A stretch of DNA of 64,000 bases from CAYTGM01 sp964437365 (GTDB taxonomy: Bacteria; Sumerlaeota; Sumerlaeia; SLMS01), in contig CAYTGM010000003.1 of the NCBI GenBank assembly GCA_964437365.1, positions 186,001-250,000 on the forward strand, given 5' to 3'. Shown here piece by piece: positions 51,716-60,566 of this stretch. The notes beneath the pieces are model-generated. The model did no database searches. It was not told the origin of the DNA and worked only from the letters and a program-made list of their open reading frames with translations. Position 1 is the stretch's first letter; every line of letters begins with the position of its first letter. Both the position numbers and the translations under genes were made by a program.

Positions 51716-52165
51716 ATGGCTTCACAGACCCCTCATTTCGACGAATCAATCGCTATCGTTCGACCGGAAGAGCGTCCGTGGGGAGCTCTCATTCATGCTC
51801 TGGGTTGGATTCCTGTTTGGGGGTTTATCATCAATTCCTCAATCTGGCTGTACTTCAAGAACCGCAGCCGAGAACTGGTCTTCCACATTCAACAGGCGAT
51901 CCAGTTTCAGATCTATGTATTAATTCCTCTGATTACGTGGATTCTCTGCTCCATTATGATTCGATTCATTGGAGCTTTGAGCCCTGGGCTTGGGGAAACT
52001 CTCCAGATGGTGAACACGTTTCTCTTTATTCTATGCACGACCATTGCGGGATGCATCGGGCTGGCAGGAGCCACCATGGTCTATCTCGGCAAAGGTTTCT
52101 TCTACCCTTTGATCGGTAGGCGTGTTCTTGAAGGTTCGATTAAGAAATACTCTCAGGAGATCTAA
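51716..52165 (+). CDS. DUF4870-family membrane protein
   Basis: 149-residue protein with three to four membrane helices. The family pattern is recognisable: ERPWGALIHALGWIPVWGFIINSSIWLYFK, whose shorter parts (HALGWIPVWG, NRSRELVFHIQQAIQFQ) are the conserved blocks, then a final loop before GFFYPLIGRRV. DUF4870 is also called the Tic20-like family; its role is not settled. The stop codon TAA abuts the ATG of the next gene. Confidence 0.75.
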   Translation: MASQTPHFDESIAIVRPEERPWGALIHALGWIPVWGFIINSSIWLYFKNRSRELVFHIQQAIQFQIYVLIPLITWILCSIMIRFIGALSPGLGETLQMVNTFLFILCTTIAGCIGLAGATMVYLGKGFFYPLIGRRVLEGSIKKYSQEI

Positions 52166-53185
52166 ATGGCGGGCACTGAAACATCCTTACAGAAAAAAGC
52201 GTCGGAAGCAATTCTTCAACGCATCCATCAGTATCTTGATGTCAGACATAACCAGGTCATCCGCATCAACCCACGAATTGAACCAATCTGGAAGGATGTC
52301 GTCTGGCAGCAATTAACGACCCTGAAGACTTGTCTCACGGGCGAAAAAGCCTATGGTCCTGTACGCTATCACGTTGCTGAATTATTGCTGTCTGATCACC
52401 GAGAGAAGATTCGTGATCTTTTTTCCTCGAAATCACAGAATTGCCTGCTTGGGGAAATCGTTGAAGAAAAAGAAACAGAAGGACATCGCACCAGTGGTTC
52501 CATGGAAATCCATGACATGCGCACTCACTTCAGGGCCATCGATAAATCACTGGAGACTGTTGTCACGTTGATCCAGACGTATATCTGGTGGGATTTGGCA
52601 GATGCTGTTGACCATGCTCGGTTCGATAAGAAAATAGGCATATTGAGAGCCATCGAAGCGAACGGCCTGACTGACGAAATAGCGGCCTATTATGGTCAGT
52701 TGATGGAGTCGGGTTCGAATCCCTCTCAAGAAGAAGTGATTAATTATGAGCTTCGAATGCTGGACTACTGCCTGAACAAGTTCTCTTCCCGTCGAAAAGA
52801 AACGCGAGGCTATCAAATTATCGTGGCCCGCGAGAAAGCTCCGAATGAGAATGAAGACAAGCTCATTGAAGCCATCGCCTCACAGTCATCGATTCTGAAA
52901 CAGATCGAGCAGGGTGGAGAACTTGATGAAGGAATCAAGAAACAATTCGCTCAAGTGTTGGGCGTCCAGGAATCAGACGTCACCGCTGAGAAAGCAAAAG
53001 CTTTCCTGAACAAATCAATTCCTAAGAATAAAAAGAGTTTGAAGCTTGCCCTCACCTCTGGTGGATCTGGAGAACCGTACGACTACAAACTGAGGCAGGC
53101 AGAGGAAATGCAACGCCGCTTTGATGAAGTTCGTCAGGGCCGAGATATTATCGAGCCAGAACCAGACTCACAAACCAACGCATAA
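52166..53185 (+). CDS. Hypothetical helical protein
   Basis: Unrecognised 339-residue protein, largely helical and charged, with no signal peptide or membrane helix, so presumably cytoplasmic. Blocks such as VWQQLTTLKTCLTGEKAYG and EIVEEKETEGHR look structured. The last about 60 residues are basic, then Glu/Gln-rich (LRQAEEMQRRFDEVRQGRD). It starts immediately at the DUF4870 stop, so it is translationally coupled to that membrane protein and may work with it. Confidence 0.65.
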   Translation: MAGTETSLQKKASEAILQRIHQYLDVRHNQVIRINPRIEPIWKDVVWQQLTTLKTCLTGEKAYGPVRYHVAELLLSDHREKIRDLFSSKSQNCLLGEIVEEKETEGHRTSGSMEIHDMRTHFRAIDKSLETVVTLIQTYIWWDLADAVDHARFDKKIGILRAIEANGLTDEIAAYYGQLMESGSNPSQEEVINYELRMLDYCLNKFSSRRKETRGYQIIVAREKAPNENEDKLIEAIASQSSILKQIEQGGELDEGIKKQFAQVLGVQESDVTAEKAKAFLNKSIPKNKKSLKLALTSGGSGEPYDYKLRQAEEMQRRFDEVRQGRDIIEPEPDSQTNA

Positions 53186-53236
53186 CAGATTCAGTCTATT
53201 ACAACAGATCAAAAATCGAGGAGATCGAGACGTCGC

Positions 53237-54253
53237 ATGAGCGCAAAAAAGATTCTGGTAACACTTTTTTCTATATTACTACTCGGAGGAGTGTCTTACG
53301 CTCAAAGAAGTGAAACTATCTATAGCTACACGGGTTCTATTGATTTGGAAACGAGGCCTTCTATCAGCGCTGAGCCGAGAATGCCCGAAGCGACACTGGA
53401 GATAAGCACTGAAACCCGCTATAATGCTAAGGGGACCACAAGCTCATCGAAGAATGGTTTGATTTCTACAAGGAGAGACCAAGTCGAGTTCGCAGCATTT
53501 CTGCTCGGCATGCAGGATTCGTCGATCCGGATGGGCAAAACACCGCTCAATGTTGCTCCGATAACCGCCCGTACATTGCAGGAACAGGTAGACGTCCTGT
53601 CAAAAAGAGGAGTTGAGATCTTTCTTGTCGATGCTCCCGACCCGACAGAAATCACCCCGTTCATTAAAAGCTCAGAGTTTGTTCAACGTAAGTTTGCCCT
53701 GATCTCAAAGACCCTGCCCCGTGGAGTTAACCCGCCCGTTGTCGTGGACACACCGATCATGTATGGCGAACGAGTTGGAGAAGCAGCTATCAGACTGGTT
53801 GGCAACAATGCAGTTCAAGTTGCATATGTTTTGGATGAAGTCAACGAAGACCTTTCCATCAGAGATCTCAAAGAAGGGATTCTACAAACCTTTGAGAAGC
53901 CTTTCAAGAACGTGGCGCCTGAAATCGAGCTGACAAAACTTGACTTAAACGCCTATACAGAGTCGCTCACACCACCCGAAGTTGTATGCATACTTTCGCC
54001 TGAAGATTCCAAAAAGTGGGCACTCAAGCTGAGAAGCATGTTTCCTGACGCAAGGCTGATTTGTGTGGGCGAATCTCCAGAAGTTATCAGCGCATATAAT
54101 CAGGGCCTGATTGATATACGCGTGAGGCCTGACTATGATCGAATCTATTCCAACGCAATCCGTGAAGTACATATGAAGTCTCAGATGCCAATCATTCTGC
54201 AAAAAGCTGCGGATCGTCAGTATTGGGAAAAGAAAGAAAGCAAAGAGAATTAA
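53237..54253 (+). CDS. Exported protein resembling a periplasmic-binding-protein fold
   Basis: 338 residues with a signal peptide (ILVTLFSILLLGGVSYAQ). From about residue 110 the order of elements looks like a type I periplasmic binding protein. There is a RGVEIFLVDAPDP strand, PVVVDTPIMYGERVGEAAIRLV (helix after a ligand loop), VAYVLDEV, then VVCILSPEDSKKWALKL and RLICVGESPEVISAYNQGLID. No ABC transporter genes are adjacent, so a sensing role or a degenerate domain is possible. The resemblance is by pattern only. ATG with GGAG upstream. Confidence 0.6.
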   Translation: MSAKKILVTLFSILLLGGVSYAQRSETIYSYTGSIDLETRPSISAEPRMPEATLEISTETRYNAKGTTSSSKNGLISTRRDQVEFAAFLLGMQDSSIRMGKTPLNVAPITARTLQEQVDVLSKRGVEIFLVDAPDPTEITPFIKSSEFVQRKFALISKTLPRGVNPPVVVDTPIMYGERVGEAAIRLVGNNAVQVAYVLDEVNEDLSIRDLKEGILQTFEKPFKNVAPEIELTKLDLNAYTESLTPPEVVCILSPEDSKKWALKLRSMFPDARLICVGESPEVISAYNQGLIDIRVRPDYDRIYSNAIREVHMKSQMPIILQKAADRQYWEKKESKEN

Positions 54254-54319
54254 GAGAGAACATCTCGTTTTAAACAGGAAGGAGATACAACACGGGAGAT
54301 TTCTCTAAAGAATCTATCT

Positions 54320-54790
54320 ATGGTTTTTGTATTTTGTCTCCTCCTGGTCTTATGCGCAGCACTGCTTTGCCGGGAGATACTTACTCTGGGACAGGAAAAG
54401 CGGGCAGGGAAAGATGTCGATGCTCTATACAAGCGATTTCGACGTCGGGCGAAGGGGCTTCTTCTTCTCATCTTCCTGTTCGCCCTCACAGCATATTATG
54501 ATTACTTTGAAGCCAGCGAGTTCAGCGGAGCCCGCGAGATAGTTCTATATGTTGGATTAGTTATGATCGTGCTGATCTGGGTCCTGATTCTTGCATCAAG
54601 AGATTTGAAAGAAACGGCACATGAAGCACTCCGAAACAAGCAGGAATTGACACTCTCTTCATTGGCCGATTTTGAGCGTGAGCTTCTGAAAGCACATGAA
54701 CAAAAAGTTCGAAAAAACCCGGATCTTCAGCGCATAGCTCCCGGTGTTAAATCACCAAAAAAAAACCGTCGAAAAAAGAAAAGGAAGTAA
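54320..54790 (+). CDS. Small hypothetical membrane protein with strongly basic tail
   Basis: Unrecognised 156-residue protein with three hydrophobic segments (about 1-17, 48-61 and 73-91) and a cytoplasmic helix. The extreme C terminus KSPKKNRRKKKRK is highly basic, which could bind nucleic acid or lipid. It closes the 49974-54790 plus-strand run. The next gene is convergent, 17 bases away. Confidence 0.6.
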   Translation: MVFVFCLLLVLCAALLCREILTLGQEKRAGKDVDALYKRFRRRAKGLLLLIFLFALTAYYDYFEASEFSGAREIVLYVGLVMIVLIWVLILASRDLKETAHEALRNKQELTLSSLADFERELLKAHEQKVRKNPDLQRIAPGVKSPKKNRRKKKRK

Positions 54791-54807
54791 ACCGCATTAA
54801 CGGGAAC

Positions 54808-56211
54808 CTAGCCCCGACTCGTCTTCAGTCGGAGCTTTGCCACGCATTCCACGTGATAAGTGTGCGGAAACATATCAACGGGTATCACGTACTCGATAAC
54901 ATACCCTGCTTCCTGTGCTTCTTGCAGGTCGCGCACCATCGTTGTTGGGTTGCAGGAGACGTAAGCAATGATGGGAGCCTGCAGCGCGAGGAGCTTCTTC
55001 AACGCTTTCTTATCCATTCCACTCCGAGGAGGATCAACAACAAGCCGGTCGATTCTTTCAGGGACCGCATTGAGTAAAACTGGCAATGTATGCTTCATAT
55101 CTCCTGCCATGAAGAGAGCGTTTTTTACATTGTTCGCCTTCGCATTGGATCGTGCGTCCCAGATGGCTTCCTGAACGATCTCGATTCCGTATAGATTCTT
55201 TACTTTGTCTGAACAGTATATACCGATGGTGCCCGTCCCACAGTATGCATCGAGCAGACTCTCTTCTCCGCTCAGTTCCAGAGCATCTTTCGCGAGACTG
55301 TACAACTTCTCAGCTCCCAGAGTATTCGTCTGAAAGAACGAAGCCAGAGAAACGCGGAAGTGATAAGAACCCAGGACTTCGTCAAAAGTTTCTTCTCCTG
55401 AAGTCTCAATGACCTCCTGAGCCCTGGCGACATCGCTTTTTCCAGCATTAATCCCCCACACAACGCCCTTAAGCTTTGGCACTTCAGACATGAGCGCGCC
55501 CGAGAACTTTTTGAAGTCAAGCTTACGATCGCCGGTGAGCAGAAGAGCAATATAGCTGTCCTCATGGACTGAATGCCTGATAACGATCTGGCGCAGAGTA
55601 CCAGTATGCTTTCTCGAGTCCCAGGCAGTTAACTTTTGTCGCTTCGCTTCATCTATGCAAACACGAAGGATTCTCTCCATCTCTTCAGGAAGTATATAGC
55701 AATTCTCAACATCCAGAATCTGCCACCAGTTACCGGGCGTGTGGAACCCGCCAACAAGCTTCCCTTCGTCATTTATTTTAAATGTAAATTCTGCTTTGTT
55801 TCTGTACCGCCAGGTAGATGGGCTGCTCACAATGGGTTTGACAGTAATTTCTTCATGAGCTTCCAGGGTCCGCAAGCTCTCGGAAACGATGCGCTCTTTC
55901 CACTTCTCCTGTTCAGGTATAGACATGTGCTGCCAGGAACAACCACCGCAGGAACCGAATAACGGACACCGGGGTTCTGTTCGAATCTCTGAAGGGCGAA
56001 CGATTTCTTCGATGACAGCTTCGCCATAACTTTTTTTTGACTTGGTCAACCGTACTTTGGCCGTGTCACCTGGAGCTCCATATTTACTGAAGATGACATA
56101 GCCATCATGGCGAGCAAGTGCCTGTCCGCCATAGACGACAGACTCAAATTCTACTTCTACAACCTGATTTTTCTGTGGACGATTATTCTTGTTCTGAGCT
56201 GACAAGTGCAT
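54808..56211 (-). CDS. RlmD/RumA-type 23S rRNA (uracil-C5)-methyltransferase
   Basis: SAM-dependent rRNA methyltransferase. From ATG 56211 it has 467 residues; longer starts at 56226 and 56265 have no better upstream site. It has a TRAM domain (EVEFESVVYGGQALARHDG), then an iron-sulfur motif CPLFGSCGGC with the fourth Cys in DVENCYILP. The C-terminal methyltransferase domain has the SAM loop LLDAYCGTGTIGIY, VDPPRSGMD and the catalytic Cys in YVSCNPTTMVRD. All active-site residues are present. Whether the target is U1939 or U747 or both cannot be told from sequence alone. Confidence 0.9.
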   Translation of the reverse strand: MHLSAQNKNNRPQKNQVVEVEFESVVYGGQALARHDGYVIFSKYGAPGDTAKVRLTKSKKSYGEAVIEEIVRPSEIRTEPRCPLFGSCGGCSWQHMSIPEQEKWKERIVSESLRTLEAHEEITVKPIVSSPSTWRYRNKAEFTFKINDEGKLVGGFHTPGNWWQILDVENCYILPEEMERILRVCIDEAKRQKLTAWDSRKHTGTLRQIVIRHSVHEDSYIALLLTGDRKLDFKKFSGALMSEVPKLKGVVWGINAGKSDVARAQEVIETSGEETFDEVLGSYHFRVSLASFFQTNTLGAEKLYSLAKDALELSGEESLLDAYCGTGTIGIYCSDKVKNLYGIEIVQEAIWDARSNAKANNVKNALFMAGDMKHTLPVLLNAVPERIDRLVVDPPRSGMDKKALKKLLALQAPIIAYVSCNPTTMVRDLQEAQEAGYVIEYVIPVDMFPHTYHVECVAKLRLKTSRG

Positions 56212-56276
56212 AAACCCCTGTCTCATGGATTCGTGAGGTTCTGCACTGAGAATTGCCGAGCGCAAGGAAACAATTC

Positions 56277-57065
56277 CTATCTCCTTAATTCAGAGACGAT
56301 AATCTGTCTTCCAACATCGAGCAGGTCTTTATGCCCGCCTCGTTCAAAAACATGAAGATGAACGTTTGGATAACCCAGGCGACCCAGATGCTTTCCCATT
56401 GAAACGGGAATAATATCATCGTCCAAAGCATGTAACACGTGAATCTCCGGCGGTGAATGCTGCTCTGAAAGCCGTCGGATCGCCCTCTTGTTATCATAGC
56501 GATCCGGAACGAGAGAGGCCAGCGGCCGACCAACACGCCGAACGGCCATGTCGTAGATGGACGTAAAAGGAGCGAGCAGGAGAATCCCTTTGGCCTTTTT
56601 TCTGAGCGCAAACTCGAGGCAAGTCGCGGCTCCCATGGAGTAGCCGAGAATCCGCATGTCCTCCAGCAGCTGTTCCTCGCTGCAGCTGAGGTGTTCACAG
56701 AGTGCTTCCAGTGCTTTGATCGAGGCGTTGGTTATTCCATCCCTCGTCGGGAGCCCCGCATTGATACCAAAGCCTGGATATTCAATGAAGAGATGCCCTG
56801 CAGTCGGGATCTTAAGGTCTTCTGCGACCCCAAGCAACTTTGTTCCGTTTGATGTATTACCGGCGAAATAGACAATCAGCCGCTCGGGAGGTTCATTAGG
56901 AGCAAGGTGAGAAGGGGGCAGATAGAATGAATGCTGATCGCCTTCCCTCGTTCGGTAACATAGATCAACCATCTGCTGTGGCAGTTCATCCCTGAAAGAC
57001 CGCGGATGCCTTTTGCGCTCATAAATCAGTAATCGCAATATAGGATCAAGTAATACACGTTTCAC
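56277..57065 (-). CDS. Alpha/beta-hydrolase-fold protein
   Basis: 262-residue hydrolase with a complete catalytic triad pattern: nucleophile Ser in GYSMGAATC, Asp in HALDDDIIPVSMG and His in RGGHKDLLD. An oxyanion-side strand VYFAGNTSNGTK precedes them. No signal peptide is seen. The fold covers esterases, lipases and thioesterases, so no substrate is offered. It lies 65 bases from rlmD on the same strand and may be co-transcribed with it. Confidence 0.82.
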   Translation of the reverse strand: MKRVLLDPILRLLIYERKRHPRSFRDELPQQMVDLCYRTREGDQHSFYLPPSHLAPNEPPERLIVYFAGNTSNGTKLLGVAEDLKIPTAGHLFIEYPGFGINAGLPTRDGITNASIKALEALCEHLSCSEEQLLEDMRILGYSMGAATCLEFALRKKAKGILLLAPFTSIYDMAVRRVGRPLASLVPDRYDNKRAIRRLSEQHSPPEIHVLHALDDDIIPVSMGKHLGRLGYPNVHLHVFERGGHKDLLDVGRQIIVSELRR

Positions 57066-57084
57066 ATTGTCGCTCCATTACACA

Positions 57085-57112
57085 TAAAAAATGCCTTTCC
57101 CGAAGGAAAGGC
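57085..57112 (-). terminator. Intrinsic terminator of dps
   Basis: On the minus strand GCCTTTCC-TTCG-GGAAAGGC (a TTCG tetraloop) is followed directly by ATTTTTTA. It lies about 35 bases after the dps stop codon and is one of the cleanest terminators in the window. Confidence 0.88.
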
Positions 57113-57146
57113 AAGTTGGAATTCCCTTATATTAATTTAGCTGACC

Positions 57147-57680
57147 TTATAACCGGTCATCTTCCAGATAGTGTTCGAGATGGTGTGCTCTATCCTCCAC
57201 CTTCTCTAACGCCTTCTCCAGTAGTCGTCTGGTGGCGAAGTCGTCGAGATCATCACATGTGCGAATCGAAGTTCTAAGCTCCTTAGACATTGCTTTTTCC
57301 GCCTCGAGATCGTTGGTCAAAGAATCTCTGATAGAGTACATACCCTCAGGTTCATGTTCGATGTAACTTTGCTCAACGAGTGAAGTGGGATGACTGGTGG
57401 GTAGCCCCCCAAGTGCTGTAATTCTCTCAGCCAGGCGGTCGAGATCTTTATGAACGCGTGTGTAGGAATCTTCGAGGTATAGATGTAAGTCGCGGAATTG
57501 TGGCCCTTCTACATTCCAGTGATGTTTCTGATACTGGTGAAAAAGTACGAAAAGGCTACTTACATGCTTGTCCAGCATGGCCACGATACGTTGTACAGCT
57601 TCTTTAGGAATCCCGACAGGATTATCTCTAATATCAGTTTTCTTCTGTACCAGCTTTTCAGTTCTAACTGTGTTTAACAT
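57147..57680 (-). CDS. dps: Dps-family ferritin-like DNA-protection protein
   Basis: 177 residues from ATG 57680, which has AAGGAG seven bases upstream; a longer frame is not supported. The four-helix Dps core is clear: YQKHHWNVEGPQFRDLHLYLE (key ferroxidase His in HHWNVEG), then DLDRLAERITALGGLP with the Asp and Glu of the intersubunit iron site. Dps dodecamers oxidise and store iron and protect DNA in stress or stationary phase. A dyad ACTTGT-N3-ACAAGT lies about 70 bases upstream. A terminator follows. Confidence 0.9.
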   Translation of the reverse strand: MLNTVRTEKLVQKKTDIRDNPVGIPKEAVQRIVAMLDKHVSSLFVLFHQYQKHHWNVEGPQFRDLHLYLEDSYTRVHKDLDRLAERITALGGLPTSHPTSLVEQSYIEHEPEGMYSIRDSLTNDLEAEKAMSKELRTSIRTCDDLDDFATRRLLEKALEKVEDRAHHLEHYLEDDRL

Positions 57681-57751
57681 ATTTATGCTCCTTAATAAGA
57701 AAAGTACAGAATACGTAAGGGGCAATCACTATGCCAGAACCTGTGGGCAAA

Positions 57752-57766
57752 ACTTGTTCCACAAGT
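57752..57766. promoter_or_regulatory. Dyad ACTTGT-N3-ACAAGT upstream of dps
   Basis: A perfect six-base dyad with a three-base centre in the gap between dps and the GT4-like gene. Stress regulators often control dps through such sites. I do not recognise the motif as a known box, so regulation is inferred from position. Confidence 0.35.
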
Positions 57767-57816
57767 ATTGTATCGTTGTTGCACACTTTCACCAAGCTGC
57801 AAGAACAGTGGTATAC

Positions 57817-58944
57817 TTACTTTGTGACAGACTGCCAGATTCGCATATACATATCACAAATAATACTCATTTCACGTTGTTCAAGTATAGACTCACGTGC
57901 TTTGAGTGCCATATCTTGAGCCTGTGATTTTGAATCAATCAGAATTTCAAGGCCGACATCAATATTCATCGCCTGTGTGTTATAGAGATATGCGACATTC
58001 TCATTGAACAAGGAGCTCGATAATGCGACTTCTTCAGGGAGAATTGTGAAAAGAGAAGCGGACATTGCCTGAATGACCATATTTCTGGGACAGCTATTTC
58101 CGGGAAGTTCAAGATAGCAGTCCATAGATGCTAGAAACTCTTGTTGAATTGCTTTCACGGAACTCACAAGCCTGAGGTTTCCGTCGTATATTCTCATTAG
58201 TTTCAGCTGACGATAGCTATTGAGGTATTGCTCTGGAACTGAGAGTACCAGATTTATTTTTGGTGAGACATTTAAAACTGACTCCAGGATAGAAAGCTTC
58301 TCCGCCGAATCCTCGGCTCTTTCTGCCATTGAACAGAAGACAAGTACCTTATCTTCCTGAATGTTGAGAAGCTCACGATAAAACCGCTTTCTCGTTTGAG
58401 AAACAGGGTGAGTTTTGACTGCGTCGACTCCTCTTGGCACAAGATGTACGAGCCTGTCGGACGGAAGTGACTCTTTCAGCTGATCACAAGTAGCCTCATC
58501 CTCGACGATATACGCGGAACAAGTCGCGTTCTCATTTGTTGAGGCAAAAGACTGTACTATCTTTTGAAGTAGACTGGGAGACGATTTCACTCCGACCCCT
58601 GAGACATGATGTACACATGGTATAGTCGATTGTATAGTACCCACACTCTTCAATACTTTTGAAGGAAAGACATCAAAGCAAAGAACTAAGTCGAATCGTC
58701 CTTGTTCTTCCAGGAGGCTTTCTAACAATGGTTCAATCGATTCAGAGCCTTCTTCTTTTGGAGAGTTCGAAAGATGAATCTTCATTCCGAGTTGGTGGAA
58801 TTGCTGGACCAGTGGAGTATCCCTTCCTGGAGCAACAACTTCTGCGAAGACTTCCCCAAGGGGCAGGACACGCTGAAAAAGTTCGTAGATATACTTGTTC
58901 TGATCAGTTTTTTCGTAAGTTGGCAGAACAAGAAGGATGTTCAT
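57817..58944 (-). CDS. GT4-like protein with degenerate catalytic motif
   Basis: 375-residue GT-B-fold protein. The N-terminal MNILLVLPTYEK, the middle VHLVPRGVDAVKTHP and the VFCSMAERAEDSAEK strand fit the GT4 family. But the place of the EX7E motif reads GNSCPRNMVIQAM, with neither Glu present. The typical acidic residues are missing, so the protein may bind a nucleotide sugar without normal catalysis or belong to a divergent branch. It is 136 bases upstream of dps on the same strand and divergent from pyk; no sugar genes adjoin. Confidence 0.65.
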   Translation of the reverse strand: MNILLVLPTYEKTDQNKYIYELFQRVLPLGEVFAEVVAPGRDTPLVQQFHQLGMKIHLSNSPKEEGSESIEPLLESLLEEQGRFDLVLCFDVFPSKVLKSVGTIQSTIPCVHHVSGVGVKSSPSLLQKIVQSFASTNENATCSAYIVEDEATCDQLKESLPSDRLVHLVPRGVDAVKTHPVSQTRKRFYRELLNIQEDKVLVFCSMAERAEDSAEKLSILESVLNVSPKINLVLSVPEQYLNSYRQLKLMRIYDGNLRLVSSVKAIQQEFLASMDCYLELPGNSCPRNMVIQAMSASLFTILPEEVALSSSLFNENVAYLYNTQAMNIDVGLEILIDSKSQAQDMALKARESILEQREMSIICDMYMRIWQSVTK

Positions 58945-59054
58945 TGGTTAGGTGCGCTTTATTGAACTTTGAATTCATTCAGGATAATTCAAATTGCAGG
59001 ACCTGATCCGAACGGGTCAAGCTTTGCATCGTTAAGTGAATTGAATAAGGAAGT

Positions 59055-60539
59055 ATGACACATAAAATGGTAAGACTTAAGAATACAGCTCCGGGACTCT
59101 ACCACCGAACTAAAATTGTTTGTACAATCGGACCAGCAACGGAAAAGCTGGAACAGATCAGGAAATTAATTTATGCGGGGGCAGATATCTTTCGACTGAA
59201 CTTCAGCCATGGATCACAAGAAGATCATCTATCAGTTTACAATGCAATCAGACAAGCGGGACAGGAAGTGGGGCGACCCTACGCAGTTCTTGGTGATTTG
59301 TCGGGGCCCAAACTTAGAGTCGGTAATATTTTCGGAGGAGAGAGAAAACTTATTGAAGGTGAACGACTCATCCTGACATCGGAGGAAGTCACAAACGAAT
59401 CGGACGAGCGTATCCATGTCAACTTCTCTGGTTTCCATGAAGTTGCAACGTCGGGGGAGAAAATCCTGCTGGATGATGGGAAACTGGCACTCCTCGTTGA
59501 CTATATCGAAGGACCTAACGTTATATGCAACATCTTAAACAATGGAATTTTGAAATCCAAAAAGGGGGTCAACCTACCTGACACCCGCTTGCCAATTCCC
59601 GCATTAACAGAAAAAGATAAGGCCGACTTGAAATTTGCCTGCAGGAACAACTTTGACGTACTAGCCCTGAGTTTTGTCAGAACCCCAGAAGATATACAGG
59701 AAGCGAAAGCTGCTATTAAGGCTGAGGGGAAAGATATTCCCATCATCGCGAAGATTGAAAAAAAAGAGGCGGTCGATAACCTTGACGAAATCCTGGAACT
59801 CGCAGATGGTGCAATGGTTGCCCGGGGTGATCTTGGAATAGAAATCCCAATGGAGAAAGTCCCTGCCGCTCAGAAGAAGATTATCCATGCCTGCAACCGC
59901 CATGCGAAGCCCGTGATTACAGCAACACAAATGCTCGAATCAATGGTGACAAGTCCCCGCCCAACAAGAGCTGAAATCACCGACGTCTATAACGCTATTC
60001 ACGATGGTACCAGCGCGGTGATGCTTTCAGGGGAAACGGCAGTTGGAGATTATCCCTTCGCAGCCGTAGAAATCATGAATACTGTTGCACATGAAGCAGA
60101 GCAGGTTATGGAAGTAAACCACGGCCTCGAATGGGTTATGGAGGAAGGTGAAACTCCTTCCGTCACTCATTCTATCACAGAGGCTGCAGTGAAAACTGCT
60201 GAGTCATTGAAACTCGACCTGATCATCGTACCCACCTCTACCGGCTACTCAGCTTTCCATGTTTCGCGCTTCAAGCCATCTGTCCCGATTTTTGCATGTT
60301 CAACCCATACAGATACTGTAAATCGACTGTGCCTCGCATGGGGAGTGACATCCAGAACGATGTCCCACCTTGATGACAAGGAAGTCGAAAAGAGCCAGAT
60401 CGATGCGCTGATCAATGAAGTTAAGCGAACTGCTCTGTATCATGGGGTTGCAAGGCATGGCCAACGTGCCGTTGTCATTGGTGGCATACCCCTGGGACAG
60501 ACAAGGCACACAAACTTTCTGCATGTCGTCGAGCTCTAG
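59055..60539 (+). CDS. pyk: Pyruvate kinase
   Basis: Glycolytic enzyme making pyruvate and ATP from phosphoenolpyruvate and ADP. In 494 residues the family blocks are TKIVCTIGPATEK, RLNFSHGSQEDH, LGDLSGPKLRVG, and the active-site signature IIAKIEKKEAV with the catalytic Lys in AKIEKKE. MVARGDLGIEIPMEKV and ITATQMLESM follow. The final about 120 residues form the allosteric C-terminal domain. AAGGAAG directly precedes the ATG at 59055. It is divergent from the GT4-like gene. Length is standard. Confidence 0.96.
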   Translation: MTHKMVRLKNTAPGLYHRTKIVCTIGPATEKLEQIRKLIYAGADIFRLNFSHGSQEDHLSVYNAIRQAGQEVGRPYAVLGDLSGPKLRVGNIFGGERKLIEGERLILTSEEVTNESDERIHVNFSGFHEVATSGEKILLDDGKLALLVDYIEGPNVICNILNNGILKSKKGVNLPDTRLPIPALTEKDKADLKFACRNNFDVLALSFVRTPEDIQEAKAAIKAEGKDIPIIAKIEKKEAVDNLDEILELADGAMVARGDLGIEIPMEKVPAAQKKIIHACNRHAKPVITATQMLESMVTSPRPTRAEITDVYNAIHDGTSAVMLSGETAVGDYPFAAVEIMNTVAHEAEQVMEVNHGLEWVMEEGETPSVTHSITEAAVKTAESLKLDLIIVPTSTGYSAFHVSRFKPSVPIFACSTHTDTVNRLCLAWGVTSRTMSHLDDKEVEKSQIDALINEVKRTALYHGVARHGQRAVVIGGIPLGQTRHTNFLHVVEL

Positions 60540-60566
60540 TCCAACTCAAATCAATAAGGATCTGTC

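Noticed and set aside
52712..52722. GGTTCGAATCC, the T-loop consensus of a tRNA
   Set aside because: It lies inside the coding region of the 52166-53185 protein, and no acceptor stem, anticodon arm or D-arm can be built around it.
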